Below, in pieces: positions 1 to 12,040 of a DNA stretch of 64,000 nt. Below the pieces are notes generated by a model. The model was not told the origin of the DNA. It ran no database searches and was given only the letters and a program-made list of their open reading frames with translations. The stretch is from Cristatella mucedo (Eukaryota > Bryozoa > Phylactolaemata > Cristatellidae). The DNA is taken from positions 5,451,001 through 5,515,000 of the forward strand of contig WPIO01000002.1 in the NCBI GenBank assembly GCA_009760855.2, read 5' to 3'. Numbering within the stretch: position 1 is the first letter of the stretch; every line of letters begins with the position of its first letter. A program made the position numbers and the translations under genes.

Positions 1-774
1 TGGCATCTTAGTAGTCAGAGCGACCGCGGATGATCGGGCAGCATCGGATGCGCGAGCGCAGAATAAAGCAGCACCTGATGAAGCGGCAATGAATGGATTC
101 GCGGCTGACGGAGCTATGTCAGCTGATCGATCAACCTTGCTTACATGGTAGCAGAAGAGCCACGACGGCTACTACGATGGCTATTATTGTCCTGGGCTGC
201 TTTGTCGGGTCACCCTGTTAAAGCTCAATGTAGCCAGTGTCTGCCTTGGCTATCTAGTACGCCAGCTGTCTGAGCCGGTGTTTTTGGGTGGGTTGGGAGA
301 TGCACTTGCAGGGGCTTTCCAAATCATGAAACAAGGGGATAGGTCACCGAATGCGCCATTCTGAGTCGCCGGATATATAACTTTTATTTCTGAAGGCTAT
401 TAGTGGCCCTGTTCTTGGACTGGTTACTCTGCCGTTAGGCAGCAAAGACTGAAGCCATAACTAGGTCTAGACTTGAATCAAATAATTTGAAAAAGCCTTA
501 GCCGACCGCTCACTGAAGAAACTCACAAGGATGGCTTTTAGTGCTAGACTGACTGTAAGCTCAAAGTATCGCGATCATGAAACTGTCCTGACTTGGGGCA
601 ACAATATATAATAGGCTTTAGCTTAATAATAATAGGCTTTAGCTTAGCGATCCATTGAACCTATTTTTCCTGTGATATTTACTTACCTGTGCGTAATTTT
701 GTGAGTGTTACTAACCCCCTGTCGTACTAACCAGCAGCCGTGAGTCTTGCATGCATGTTTTAGCATGATAATTG
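1..774. other. No recognised feature
   Basis: No coding frame, RNA gene or clear repeat. Around 148-178 'agaagagccacgacggctac' faintly resembles the reverse complement of the SINE1 body, too weakly to call. Confidence 0.5.
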
Positions 775-890
775 TGTGTTCAAGCTTCGTATTCTGGCTA
801 CCGAATGCGTACCGAAAGTCGCTTAGCCTGTAAGTGCGTTATACAATACTCTCCTGAGTATCACCCCAATAGTCTTGATGGTTTTGTAAT
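775..890 (+). mobile_element. LINE B 3' fragment
   Basis: The stretch 'ggctaccgaatgcgtaccga' through 'gcgttatacaatactctcct' matches the 3' end of the LINE B copies at 6,900-6,965 and 11,052-11,110. Confidence 0.7.
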
Positions 891-2864
891 GTTTGCTTGA
901 AGTTTGTGTTGCCCTTGAATGACAAGTTTTGAAAGACAGCTATTATGACTCGCTTGTTTCTTAAGAGTATTTGCTCAGTCCACATGAAATATTCAATATG
1001 TCCTCACGCCGACTGAAATTTTGCAAGCTATTACCAAAACTTACGCGACCCGCTTCCTGCACATTAATAAGTGCAGTGCGTAAAAAGAGAATTAGCTATC
1101 TTATAATTTCATTGAAATGGATTATTGTACAAACAGTGCAATATCTCACTGCCGAAATGCACTGCAGATAGTGACTTATATTAAATAGTCATGGAATGAC
1201 CCAAATCATCAAATGCAAAGCATGCTACGAGGCCCTCTCACTGATGTAGTATTATACATGTCCATCTGTAGCTCATCACCTCAATAAGGACTATGTGGAA
1301 CGCATTGCAATGTTTTCTTAAACATACCCTCAGCCGACGCAGCTTTGCTTGGCCACTCTGCAGCAAATATTCAGTTGCTATAGCAACTTAAGCCTGCTTA
1401 CTAAGCAGTCAACCACACCTTCAAGCAAACATCTATACAACGACTTTGAGGAACACTCGCCAAGTAAGACTGCTTTCTATTTATGTGTGCACATTAATTA
1501 AAAAATCTTTATTCTGCCCTGGGTTGCAGCTAAAATGTCACAAGAGCTCTGCTGAAACCGCATTCGCGAGACAATGAGATATCGGCTTTCATTGCCAACC
1601 ATTCGGCCAAGATTCCTGTGATTACCGATTGACAAATCTTCTAACTAGTTGCACAGCAATCTACTATCTCAAAAAGATTACCATTGACGAAGGATTTAGG
1701 CCATTTAACTGTCTTCTTCTGGAAGCTTGTATCTTCTCCGACGCACTGCAAAAGCAAGATGCCAAGCAGTAGCAGTTTCTTAAAACAATGCCAGAAGATC
1801 TTTGGTCACCGACGTTATATTAAATCAAAGCGTCAATCTTGTTTTCTGTTTCACATCCAATAGGATACTAAAACAGGATGCTACATATATCCTAGCATCC
1901 GTAAGAACATACTATTCGATGCCCAAAATTGATTTAAACCTACACCTTATTGTGCCAGGTTTTATTATCTCGTTTGCCCTGGGTTAAAGGCTGTTTATCA
2001 TAAAAGCTGGAACCTTGTCTTTATACCTACATATGTATGTATTATGCTTATTTTCTAGTCTAGTCAAACGTTTAACGCCAGCTTTCAAGCTCATGACTCA
2101 CAGATGCCACCTATTCAGACAGTAGGGGCGTTTGCAGCACAGTCATTCGTCAAGCCTGCGTGATCAGCTAGCTATGCTCCTGAGGTGTACTTCAATACTA
2201 AATAACGCAATCACACTGATAGTGGACCACTCGCGACAGTGGGCTAGTTTTTTATGTGGAAGATAACTTATTTTTTCCCAGATAAGCTCAACGGTTGTGG
2301 AATATTTAAGCATTACATAATTGAAAGAAATGCTTATTTGATTACATAAGGCTTGTCAATCCTACTGGATCTCATGTGTGCCTTCAAAAACAGTCATTAG
2401 GAATTCACTAACAATAAGCATAAGCTAATTTACATTTGGCCGGCTAGCATGCATGCTCTTATTACTTGTATGTATCACAACATTGGCAACTCCTGCTTAA
2501 GAAAATGGTTCCTGATGTTTGTGAAAGCATTAGAGATAATACGGTTGAGCCAATTTCTATGCAGCGATTTAAAGCAATATTGATTTTTCTTTTTATAGCT
2601 TCCTCAACTGGTGCATGAATATACGATATCTGCGTTTATGCATAGCTATAATGAGGTCAAGAAGGGGCTTCACCTTGACCCTACACAGCAGCCAATCATA
2701 GTTTTGCTGAAATTGAGTGTTGCGAGGAAGTAATAGTACATCTCTTTCCTAAACGCTCGATGCTGTGGCAGTATTTAGAATCCACTAAGGAGACAATAAG
2801 CAAAGGAACTATTTAGCCGAACATAGCAGTCACTTAAACTGCCCTCTGATAGTTTAGATCATAC
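891..2864. other. No recognised feature
   Basis: A/T-rich, with short chance frames only (up to 66 codons) and no family motifs on either strand. Confidence 0.5.
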
Positions 2865-3815
2865 CTCCCTGGAAGACATCGTGGATCACAGCAACCTTTT
2901 TAAATTAAATGACGACAAAATGAACTTACTAGTTATGAGAAAACCAAGTGTGGTTCACAAGTGAACCACACTTGGTCTAGTGAAAGGCCGTCTAGTGAAA
3001 GTGACCTTTCAATTAGACGGCCACATCAACTCCACAGTCGTGTCCGCCTACTCTTAGCTACATTACATTTCTAAAATTCTAACTCGTTTAACCAGGGATA
3101 CCACATCTAAATTGGTCCCTGCCTTTTTGACATCTTGTCTTGACTTCTGTAACTCACTGCTTGCTGGTCTACCGGCATGTGCAACCGGCGCTTACAGCTG
3201 AAGCAAAACTCTGCAGCTAGGCTTATCTGCCGTGAGCGTCGCAATAGTCACGTCGCACCGCCTCTCGCCGACCTGTACTGACTCCCAGTCAAGCAGCGCA
3301 TCGACTTCAAGGTTCTGCCACTTATTTTTAGGTACCTTCATTCTCTGGCTCCAGCCTATCTATCAGAACAACTACCCCATCAGGCAAAGGATCGCTTTTC
3401 AGAATCTAATTGTTTACCTATACCTCGTACGAACCTCAAATCTTTTAGAGACCATGCCATTTAGTTCGTATGCTCCCAAAGCCTGGAACTCACTCCCGAC
3501 TTGTGTCACGACATCTCCTGACTTTACCACATTCAAAAAGAAACTAAAAACGCATCTACTTATCACAGCATCTAGTGAGTCCCTGTGATCCGACCTCTAT
3601 GTGCTTATGCGTGCTGACACTGTGCATGCTGCCACTAACTATACTTGCCTGCTGACCCTATGCATGTGACCCCTAACCATGATATTCTTGCTGTTTATTG
3701 AGCATGCTACCACTAACCATTTGCTCACTTTGCAGGAAATGTGAAATGCCTAGAAAGAGATTGGGTTTTCAAGTGCGCTTTATCAAGTGTATAATTGTTA
3801 TTATTATGACCTTTC
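2865..3815 (+). mobile_element. LINE A (CR1/L2-like) 3' half with internal rearrangement
   Basis: It encodes the C-terminal RT region in broken frames (NLFKLNDDKMNLLVM-like at 2,890-2,940, then LDFCNSLLAGLPAC-like from about 3,140) and ends with the family 3' end plus TTATTATTA near 3,800. Compared with the copy at 51,300-51,480, about 85 bp are replaced at 2,958-3,001 by short inverted copies of the flanks. Confidence 0.85.
2943..2976. repeat. Perfect 16-bp-arm hairpin inside LINE A
   Basis: ACCAAGTGTGGTTCAC, a two-base loop, then its exact reverse complement. A second stem (GGCCGTCTA with TAGACGGCC) follows at 2,987-3,022. Confidence 0.95.
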
Positions 3816-3829
3816 ACTATGTACTTTCG

Positions 3830-4869
3830 AGTATATACTGTGCTGACGTTCGGCTGCACAACTAGACAGTCTTCCGAATGGGGTCTGACATGACATGGGT
3901 TGTGAAATGGGTCCTGAATTGGTTGTGAAATGGCAACCCAACTCCTAAACTTACTGTTTAGTGGTTGGGTTGTCATTTCCGCCTCCTGAGCTGCACTCCA
4001 TGCTTTTCGTCTTAGCGGAGGTAATGCCCGAACTTCACAATCGAGGATGTAAATTCGAGTCCTGTAATGGTGAATTTTTGGTTATTGCCTAATGCAGGCG
4101 GTGGAGATATCCGTCAAGGCTCTTCTGCTGCTATATAAACGAGGCTGCTAAATCATCCAAAAGTACTTATTTTAGCTACGTACATAATTCCACTGTGCTT
4201 CGGCATCAATGTATCAGATATACTGCGCATGCTTACCATTATAGGTATAGCATAGATTGTTTTTTCTTAAAGTGATCTTACTAAATTTGCAAGTAAACGC
4301 GTAAGGCTGCCTTTTAAATTGACTATTTACTCGTTTACATATGGAAGCCGCTGCCACTATGAAGCCAGCCTAAGCTACATGCCAGAAGAGATTGAGTTGT
4401 GGCTGTAGAATAAACCAGCACTTTGTGGTAACAACTAAGGCTGCACGGCTGCGCTCGAATACGTATGAGCAAATACGCTCATTCATTCTCACCTCTAACT
4501 AAGGTGTAGAGCTTTCCGTCAGAACATGCCTAACTATCCAGATATGACTCTAGCTTATTATAAAGCAGGTTCGGTTTCTCGCCACAAGGCAGCAATACTT
4601 AGAATTTAGCATTAACGCACACTCAAGTTCTTCTTATTCTCCGTCATTATTGGTTTCATCGTTGACCATTCGTTTCATTCAAAATGGGCTATCGCTTTCA
4701 ATGGTTTCTACCGCTTAAATAAAAGAGCTTCCTCTACATATTTCAGTGGGCTCAAGCAAAATATTCCGTTGCAACAAATTCATTTTCGTAAATATTTAAA
4801 TAAAATATCAGTAGACTAAATTTACAATTCCAATATGCATATAATATACAGTATAATATACAATATAAT
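3830..4869. other. Mostly featureless apart from a degenerate SINE1
   Basis: Outside the SINE1 relic at 4,005-4,165 I see only A/T-rich sequence, including 'ataatatacagtataatata' near 4,840. Confidence 0.5.
4005..4165 (+). mobile_element. Degenerate SINE1 copy
   Basis: 'aaattcgagtcctgtaatgg' keeps a B-box core. 'ggtggagatatccgtcaagg' and 'ctcttctgctgctatataaa' match the SINE1 body. The end 'ctgctaaatcatcc' matches the 3' end loosely. Confidence 0.6.
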
Positions 4870-7020
4870 TTTCAAAAAAACTTCAAATGATGCACAGTGT
4901 CAAGCTCAGGCTAGAGCGTCGTTTCAAGAAATCGGGGTCTAATGCAGATCTAGTCAATTTCAAAGACTTCCTTCGAGTTTACACCCGGAAGCTTAAAAGA
5001 GCCAGGGCTTCTTTTTTCACTCAAAAACTGAATTCCTGCCAGTCCAACCCAAAAAAGATTTGTAAGACAGTAAACAATTTACTGGTCAATGCTGAAAGGT
5101 CTGACTACCCAGATATGAACGGCTCAGCCGAAAGGTTTTCAGCCTTCTTCACTGAAAAAATTGTGCACATTCATGCTTCTAGAAAGCCCACACCGAGTAA
5201 AGCAATTGTGGAATCACAACCTGTGACCTTTCTTAAAAGATTGTCCGAGGGTTCTGCATGCGATGTGGCTACCTTAATAAGGTCTAGTAAAAAGGGCTCA
5301 TCTCCTGAAGACCCTATATCATCATCTCTGTTGTCTTCACTGGTAGACCAACTTAGCACAGCCATGCCCGATATGCTTAATGTTTCTTTGGAAAAGGGGA
5401 CTGTACCCAAGTCCTTCAAATCGGCGATTGTTGGACCCATACTTAAAAAGCCTGGATTAGATACAGAAGTCCTTGCAAACTATCACCCAGTTTCCCTTCT
5501 TTCTTTTTTGTCAAAGATTCTTGAAAATATTGTCGCTAAGCAGCTGGTCGCACATATTGAAAAGAATAAAATGTCAGAAACATTTCAATCATGGTTCAAG
5601 AGGCAGCACTCCACTGAAACTGCTCTCCTCCTTGTTAACAATGACATTCTATGTGGCAACGACTACGGGAATGTCACAGCCCTAGCTATGGTAGGTCTGT
5701 CAGCTGCCTTCGACACCATTGATCGCGATGTTCTACTTGAACGATTGAGAACAACGATCGGTCTGGCAGACGAGGCACTTGCATGGTTCAAATCGTACTT
5801 GTCTGATCGTGTTCAATCCGTGTCGTGTGGGGGTCAGGTCTCACAGTCTCACACACGAGACGGGTCACCTGCGGAGTCCCTCAAGGATCCGTTCTCGGTC
5901 CCTTGTTGTTCTCCATTTATACTCAAGCTCTGGGAAAAGTGACGAAGGCCCATGGAATAGAATATCACTTTCATGCTGACGATACTCAGCTGTGGTTGTC
6001 ATTCAAACCGTTGGAATCTGCTGCAGCAACTCTAAACTGATTGCTTGCCTTGCCGACACTCGATCCTGGATGTCGGAAAATTTCTTGAAACTAAAACCGA
6101 ACTGCTGCTCATAGGACACCCTTGGCATGTGACTGGATTAAAAGGCTTTGCTATACTAATATGCGATACCGTTGTGCGACCATCACCACGTGCTCGAAAT
6201 TTAGGTGTCGTTTTTTCGACAGCTGCTTACATTTTTAAAGCTTGATTCCGAGGACTAATTCTACAGCTAGCCACCACGTCCGATCCTTATCTAAGAGAAG
6301 GAGCTGTCTTCCGTGGTGTCTAGCACACAATTTAACTAGCTCCTTAGTTCTGTCTCGGCTTGATTATTGTAATTCCTTTATGGCTTGGCTACCAAAGAAA
6401 GCAACTAGGCCACTGCAGCTGGCTATGAATATGGTTGCAAATAATGAATATGGTTACAAGGCTAGTTTTTAAGTCCCAGAGGTTTGACCACGTGTCTTCT
6501 TTGCTTAAAGAGCTAGGATGACTGCTGGTTAATCGACGGAGACAGAGCAAAGTTCTTACGCTGACTCACAAGGCCGCGACGGCTTGGCTCATCCATACCT
6601 AGCAGAGCTGCTGCACCAGTGACAGCCTCTTCGTGCCCTCAGGTCCTGTATGGACAATAAAGCTGCTCAATTCTTTCGCTTAAAGACCGTTGGCGACAGA
6701 AGCTTTAGCTCTGTAGGTACTAGACTGTGGAACTCGCTTCCACAATTCTTATGCAACGACAACTACTCTCCTACTGCCGACTATGGCTCATCCGTTTCAG
6801 CGGTCCCGAGCTGCTTCTTCCATGCTACTCACTACCTCAACTGCTCTCCTGACTCTGCTATGCTTCCCACTTTCTCTTTGTTGCGTGAGATGAATTATGT
6901 TGGCTACCGAGTGCGTACCGAAAGCCGTTTAGGCTGTGGGTACGCTATACAAAACTCTCCTGCGTAATACCTCATGACCTCTATGGCTCTGTGTAGTTAT
7001 AGACAGAGATACATTACAAT
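4870..7020 (+). mobile_element. LINE B (CR1/L2-like non-LTR retrotransposon), longest copy, 5'-truncated and broken
   Basis: This contains a decayed reverse transcriptase in at least three frames. From 4,887 the frame covers the linker and fingers region, with SFKSAIVGPILKK, a degraded 'NYHPVSLLSFLSKILE', HSTETALL and SAAFDTIDRDVLLERL (about 5,270-5,745). A frameshift near 5,830 moves the reading to [13 protein letters not shown] (from 5,873) and the catalytic box HADDTQLW at 5,972-5,983, where Y/F-ADD is usual. Further shifts and stops follow to the conserved 3' end and an 'ATTAC'-type tail near 7,005. The endonuclease domain is missing. It is not active as it stands. Confidence 0.88.
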
Positions 7021-8500
7021 ACTAATTTATAAAGCTAGAGTAGTGTCTCTCAGCAAGTAATTTATTGGCCGGTAAAAGTTGTATTCGGTTAAACGACGCC
7101 AATTTTGAAGAAATTTCTCACCAGGGTCGCTGCAATAAACGAGTAACTCCATAGTAATGCAATGGGAATTCAGATTTGTTCGCTTAAGTTGCTAAGTAAT
7201 TTCTTTCAATTTTCCCTATTGACAAATTTAATCAAAAAGTAAGCCTATTTCATTACCATCCTGTGGGACTTGTGTGGAGACTTTTGTGCTAGCTGGTGAT
7301 TATCTGTATGGTGTATCTGCTAGCAATTATTCCTGTCAAGCTGCCAGTGTAAAAGCAACGTTTGGGGGAAATGTGAAATTACTGGATTGTAATGAAATTG
7401 GTTGCAGACATCAATAAACTGCATGAACTTCTAAAACAAATTTGAGCTTCCCTCGCTCTGTCTGTCTGATATCCTTGTTGTGACACTAGAATTTATAATT
7501 CTATGGACAGGTCAATCACTCTATTTTAGGAATGGGCAACTGCATTTTGCTACTTTTAAATTTCCACATGGACATAGGCACTGCGAGGCGGTAAATCTCT
7601 GCTGGCCTAAAACAAATGCCTTTAGTCCTTTATTGTGGTTCTCTAAGTTTATTTTTACTAGTTTTATTAGTTTTTACCAGTCTAAGTTTCCATCATCCAA
7701 ATTAAAATACTGGTATTTTTTAGATGCCAGAGTGAAATAAGGACCAATCGAAACGCATGCCACTACTTAAGATTCAGCGAAGTGACCTATTGATGATGCC
7801 TTTGAAGATGATTTAAAATCACCATGCATTTTGGTCATCATCCTAGTTCATAACGAAGATTCCATTCACTACATCAATAAACTAAAAGCTCTTAGAATGA
7901 CAGAATAATCCTGAGAACAAGAGCTCAACTGAAATCAAGATAAATTTGAGTCTTCTGCAGAGCCTTTCTGTGCAATGGCGTTTGCTTTGAAATTCTGTCG
8001 TGCTAAAGGCTTGGCTTGGCGTTCTATATCCATATCAGAGCTTAAGCGTTCTGAGATTCTCATGCACTTTAAGACTGAATGCTTGAAATAGGCTCAATTT
8101 TCTCGATCAAGCCCTGGGTCCTTGCCTTGGATCTGGTCAGCCGGTGCGCACTTGCGAAAAAAATGATCATTTTCGAAATCGCTGTCTTTCTGCTGACGAA
8201 TATAACTCGATGAGCCCGACATTTTTAGCCTATTTGCATATAATTTGGGCAATATTTAGGTAGTTATCGCAGTCCGCACGCACCCGGGTTACATTGTAAT
8301 CCGGGTTAACGCCATCGGGCTAATATGTCTACTGCAAAACGCAAGGACAGCGATAGAAAACCTATCTTGACTATAGCCACCTAAGGAAAACCATGGATTT
8401 TGGCAAAGAGCTGAATAAAAAATCTGTGGATTTAATTACCAAGCATTCTAAGATCTTGGTTGTGGTCAAGGTAAGAAAATGCAATTCATCTCTTATCTCT
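7021..8500. other. No recognised feature
   Basis: One 86-codon frame at 7,480-7,740 shows no recognisable motif and A/T-driven composition (many F, S, K). Nothing else. Confidence 0.45.
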
Positions 8501-8504
8501 TATC

Positions 8505-8835
8505 TCTTATTATTCATCTCTTATTGAGGTAGTGAGTAGCATGGATGAAGCAGCTGAGGACCGCTGAAAAGAATGAGCCGTAGTCGGCAGCAGGAGAGTA
8601 GTTGTGGTTGCGTAAGAATCGTGGAAGCGATTTCCACAGTTTAGGACCTGCAAAGCTAAAGCTTCTATCGCCAACGGTCTTTAAGCAGATGAATGAAACA
8701 GCTAAGTTATTGTCCAATAGGGCCTGGGGGGCACGAAGAGGCTGAAACTGGTGCAACAATTCAGCTAGGTATGGAGGAGCCTAGCCGTGGTGGGCCTTGT
8801 GGATCAGCGTACGAACTCTGTACATTTAGTATTAA
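8505..8835 (-). mobile_element. LINE B 3' fragment, minus strand
   Basis: The reverse complement carries the C-terminal RT tail typical of this family (LKTVGDRSFSFAGPKLWKSL; compare 6,650-6,780). The 3'-most part is missing, ending in a short cttat(c)tctt repeat at 8,470-8,520. Confidence 0.8.
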
Positions 8836-9988
8836 TTACAATATATAAATTCGTGACCTAGACTGTCACATCAATATCGTATTACGCAATATAGTTTGAC
8901 CTCAAAATTCACTCCTGCAAGTTTCAAAAAACTGTGCTGGAATGGCTATTGGTGACCTGGATTACAACTTGATTGGATCTTCATACTTATACTACATATC
9001 TTGATGAGTAAGTTTTACTTAAGTTATTTATAACATGCGGGGAGATTTTCTCATAGACCCTTCCCCAACAGAGCTTTTTTGGCACGTTTTGGTACCTAGG
9101 TTCAACATGCTTACTAAGTCACTGCTCGGCAGCGCTACAACAGAACGACTTCAGGCCTTGCATACAATGGGCCTAAGCCACCCAAAAGGTGATACGGACT
9201 CTTAAAATTGGCCGTAGAGTTGTGAGCTGCAATCTTAATAGGCCAGGCAATAAAATAATAAATTTATAACTTAATTTTGAATTGTCAAAGCTGTCGAGCT
9301 TACAGCTTGGCTTGGCTACCGACAGAAAAATATAAAAATACTGGTCCAAGAGGCACGCAGTTCGATTAAAACCAAGCAGCTTGGACTTCTTTGGCCAATA
9401 GCTCGATGTCTGTATTTGATGGGTATCTCATGTCTGCATTTGCCGGTATCCCATTCATTCAGCTATTGCAGTAGCTGAATGTTTGATGCACATTTCTTTA
9501 TTTACAACCTCCTAATAGCAAACCTCCCCAGCCTCATGGCGGAATTCTTATAGGCGCAGGTTGACTTGTATGGCGGCATGCTAAACTAAAGCAATTTGAA
9601 TTCCAAGTTTACCAGGCATCTGAAGCAGCACATATCTTTAGCATGTGCAATCATGCCTGTTTCGACATTGCTTGCTGCTGACAGCTCAGTAGTTACTTGC
9701 GCAAGAGCGTGCGCCGGCATCTGCTTCGTTTCATTGGTAACATCGGTTGCCATACGTTTTCGTGATCGCCTACTCTGTGAGCTCAAGCAGTATGACCTAA
9801 TCGTCTATTGGTGATGGAGACAAGAATCTATGATTAGGAAGAAAGCTGTAACAATCAGGAGGTGAGGCCTACAGGCAGCTGCCGATTCGAGTTATGGTCC
9901 AGACGCTTCTGGAAGGAAAAAGCAAAATCTACCACTGTTGACGTGTCAGTTGCACTTAATGCTGGAGCTGCATTGACTTTGAAGTGTA

Positions 9989-9989
<1 letters not shown>
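8836..9989. other. No recognised feature
   Basis: Overlapping 66-72 codon frames on both strands near 9,590-9,810 are unconvincing. No repeat family identified. Confidence 0.45.
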
Positions 9990-10053
<64 letters not shown>

Positions 10054-10076
10054 TTATATATATATATATATATATA

Positions 10077-10132
<56 letters not shown>

Positions 10133-10133
10133 T
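9990..10133. repeat. (TA)n followed by (GCGT)n microsatellite
   Basis: (TA)n at 9,990-10,050, a gcct interruption, (TA)n to 10,077, then about 14 units of GCGT to 10,133. Open frames across it are artefacts of the repeat. Confidence 0.97.
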
Positions 10134-10171
10134 ATCACCCCTAAACCGTAAACGCTACATGTTAAACCTTC

Positions 10172-10208
10172 GACCCTCAACCCTCAACCCTAAAACCCTA
10201 AACCCTAT
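10172..10208. repeat. Telomere-like CCCTAAA/CCCTCAA tract
   Basis: Consecutive units (cgaccct, caaccct, caaccct, aaaaccct, aaaccct) resemble the plant-type telomere repeat CCCTAAA rather than the metazoan CCCTAA. It lies between (GCGT)n and the gag remnant. Confidence 0.7.
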
Positions 10209-10825
10209 ACACCAAGGTGGAAATGTCCTACCCCAAGGGGGAACATTCGGAAGAAACGTCCGTCCACCATACTGTTTATTATGGTGTCTCGGATGCAGTG
10301 AATGAAGATTACGATGCGATTGAGAAAACACTCTTGGCAGCTTTCTCGCCAAATTTGTTTTGAGGCCTACGAGGATTTTACCTGGCGCTGCTTCGTTGAC
10401 CGTGAGAAGGTGGACGTCTTCTGGTCGAATTTAAATCGCCTGACTGGTTTAGTGGCAGGTAAATTCTTAAAATGGGCTTTTCGCTATTATTTCAGAGGCA
10501 GCGAGAAGACAGCTTCTAGCTTCGTGCAAACTTGTCACCATGCCTTAGCACGCTTTCGTCGACAAGGCTCGCGTTTTGCTGAAGATGGGCAGCATAAATA
10601 ACTTGGTTTTTTTGGCAACTTTGAAGGCAGCGGTGACTTCGCGGAATGGCTAAACAAATTTGAGAGAGTAACGAAGTCACAATGTCTTTGCGATCTCGTA
10701 AATTTTCTGCCGTTATTTCTAACGCGTGGGTGAACGCCGTCAATAAAGTCGTCCCGGAGGTGGTGGAAAAGGATTCTGGTACGCTAAAGAAAATAATTTT
10801 AGCGGCTTTTCACCAAACTGTTTTA
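10200..10825 (+). mobile_element. Gypsy-type LTR retrotransposon gag remnant, rearranged
   Basis: A frame at 10,298-10,363 encodes NEDYDAIEKTLLAAFSPNLF and stops. Another frame continues with EAYEDFTWRCF and EKVDVFWSNLNRL (about 10,357-10,445), the usual gag pattern '..AF..D.F.AYE.F..R....E.VDVY..DL.RL'. Downstream (10,605-10,735) comes the block that should precede it, FEGSGDFAEWLNKFE and DLVNFLPLFLTRG. So two partial copies are joined out of order. No protease, RT or LTR is recognisable nearby. Confidence 0.6.
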
Positions 10826-11190
10826 ACGCTTAAAGACAGTTGGTGACAGAAGCTTTTGCTCTGCAGGTCCTAGACTCTGGAACTCGCTTCCACAATTCTT
10901 ACGCAACGACAACTACTCTTCTACGGCCGACTATGGGATATCCTTTTCAGCGGTCCTGAGCTGCTACTTCTATGCTACTCACTACCTCAACTGCTCTCCT
11001 GACTCTGCTATGCTTCCCACTTTCTCTTTGTTGCGTGAGACGAAATCTGCTGGCTACCGAATGCGTAACGAAAGCCGCTTAGGCTGTGAGTGCGCTATAC
11101 AAAACTCTTGCCTAACACCCACATGGTCTTTATGACTTTGTGGAGTTACAGATGGAGATTACATAACATATTACATAACATAACGCTTAT
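10825..11190 (+). mobile_element. LINE B 3' fragment
   Basis: It starts in the 'aaagac(c)gttggcgacagaag' block and runs through the common 3' end to an ATTACATAAC-type tail at 11,155-11,190. It abuts the Gypsy-like gag remnant. Confidence 0.82.
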
Positions 11191-11943
11191 ATACCTTCTG
11201 GCTACGGTGCTTGTGCTGCCCTGGTCTGCGCTGCCAGATCGTTCGCACTTGTCGTGCTTGTCTGTAGTTGGTGTGAGGTTGCACCTGGTGCGTGACTACA
11301 TAGTATAAGCTATTTCGGCATTAAGGAGGCTGTGCCAGTCATATAATGGTTTCGGTGACTTCGTCGGCTTGCTGCTAGTATTGTAAGCGGCGTTACCGGC
11401 TGGGTTGGCTTGACCCGTGTGAGTGGCACCTGCGTCTGATCCTTGCCATAGTTGAGCCGTGCTGTTGGACGTGGGCGTTTTTCCTGTCATCGTCTGGGTT
11501 TCGGGACCGTCCGCACTCGTTGCGCTTGTCTGTAGTTGCACCTGGTATGAGGTTGCACCTATTTAGTGAGTATAAAGTATAGCGTTGTCGAGCGAAGTCA
11601 CTGAACCATCGAGGGAATTGCAGCTCGAAAGACTAAGGGCGTTCTGACGACGGTAAATTGGTATAGCCTTTCACCAAGGTCCGGATTAGACGAGAAATCG
11701 AGCCGGAGGCTGTTCTCCTATTAGTGGTGGAGACCTACTGTCGGGGTAAAAATGGCGACGAGGACAGTTTGGTTTGTCAGCTGGTCAGTTGTGAAGCAAC
11801 CCAGGCGCCTCGTGCACTACCGAGTGGCCTGCCGGTGACCGGTGAGGGCCAGGGCAGATCGAGATCGAAGAGGGATCCAGATCGACTGCGCATGCGTCGC
11901 CACTTTGCCAACCTGCGTTCCATATCGGGGTAAGAAGACGAAT
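11191..11943. other. GC-richer unassigned block, possibly retroelement-derived
   Basis: A diverged direct repeat links about 11,225-11,300 with 11,505-11,577 ('cgcttgtctgtagtt', 'gaggttgcacct'). Small frames occur on both strands (11,296-11,541 minus is S/T/A/P-rich). Proximity to gag pieces suggests LTR-element debris, without proof. Confidence 0.35.
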
Positions 11944-11980
11944 CCTCAGCCCGATGAGTCATAGACTCTAAGGGCTGAGG
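11944..11980. repeat. Hairpin-forming inverted repeat
   Basis: CCTCAGCCC (11,944-11,952) pairs with GGGCTGAGG (11,972-11,980). Inside it GAGTC-ata-GACTC forms a second short stem containing TGAGTCA. Confidence 0.8.
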
Positions 11981-11990
11981 CTGAGGCTCG

Positions 11991-12040
11991 AACGTGACGT
12001 GAAATGTGAACGTGACGTGAAACGTGAATGTGACGTGTGG
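11991..12040. repeat. 18-bp tandem repeat with TGACGT cores
   Basis: Units at 11,991, 12,009 and 12,027 (aacgtgacgtgaaatgtg type), the last partial. Each carries TGACGTG, the core of a CREB/ATF or bZIP binding site. It adjoins a hairpin with an AP-1-like TGAGTCA. Confidence 0.8.

Noticed and set aside
8260-8320. 'cgggttacattgtaatccggg' as a possible regulatory palindrome
   Set aside because: A short inverted repeat (CCCGG-GTTACA/TGTAATCCGGG) of modest quality with no partner element, within what chance allows in 64 kb.
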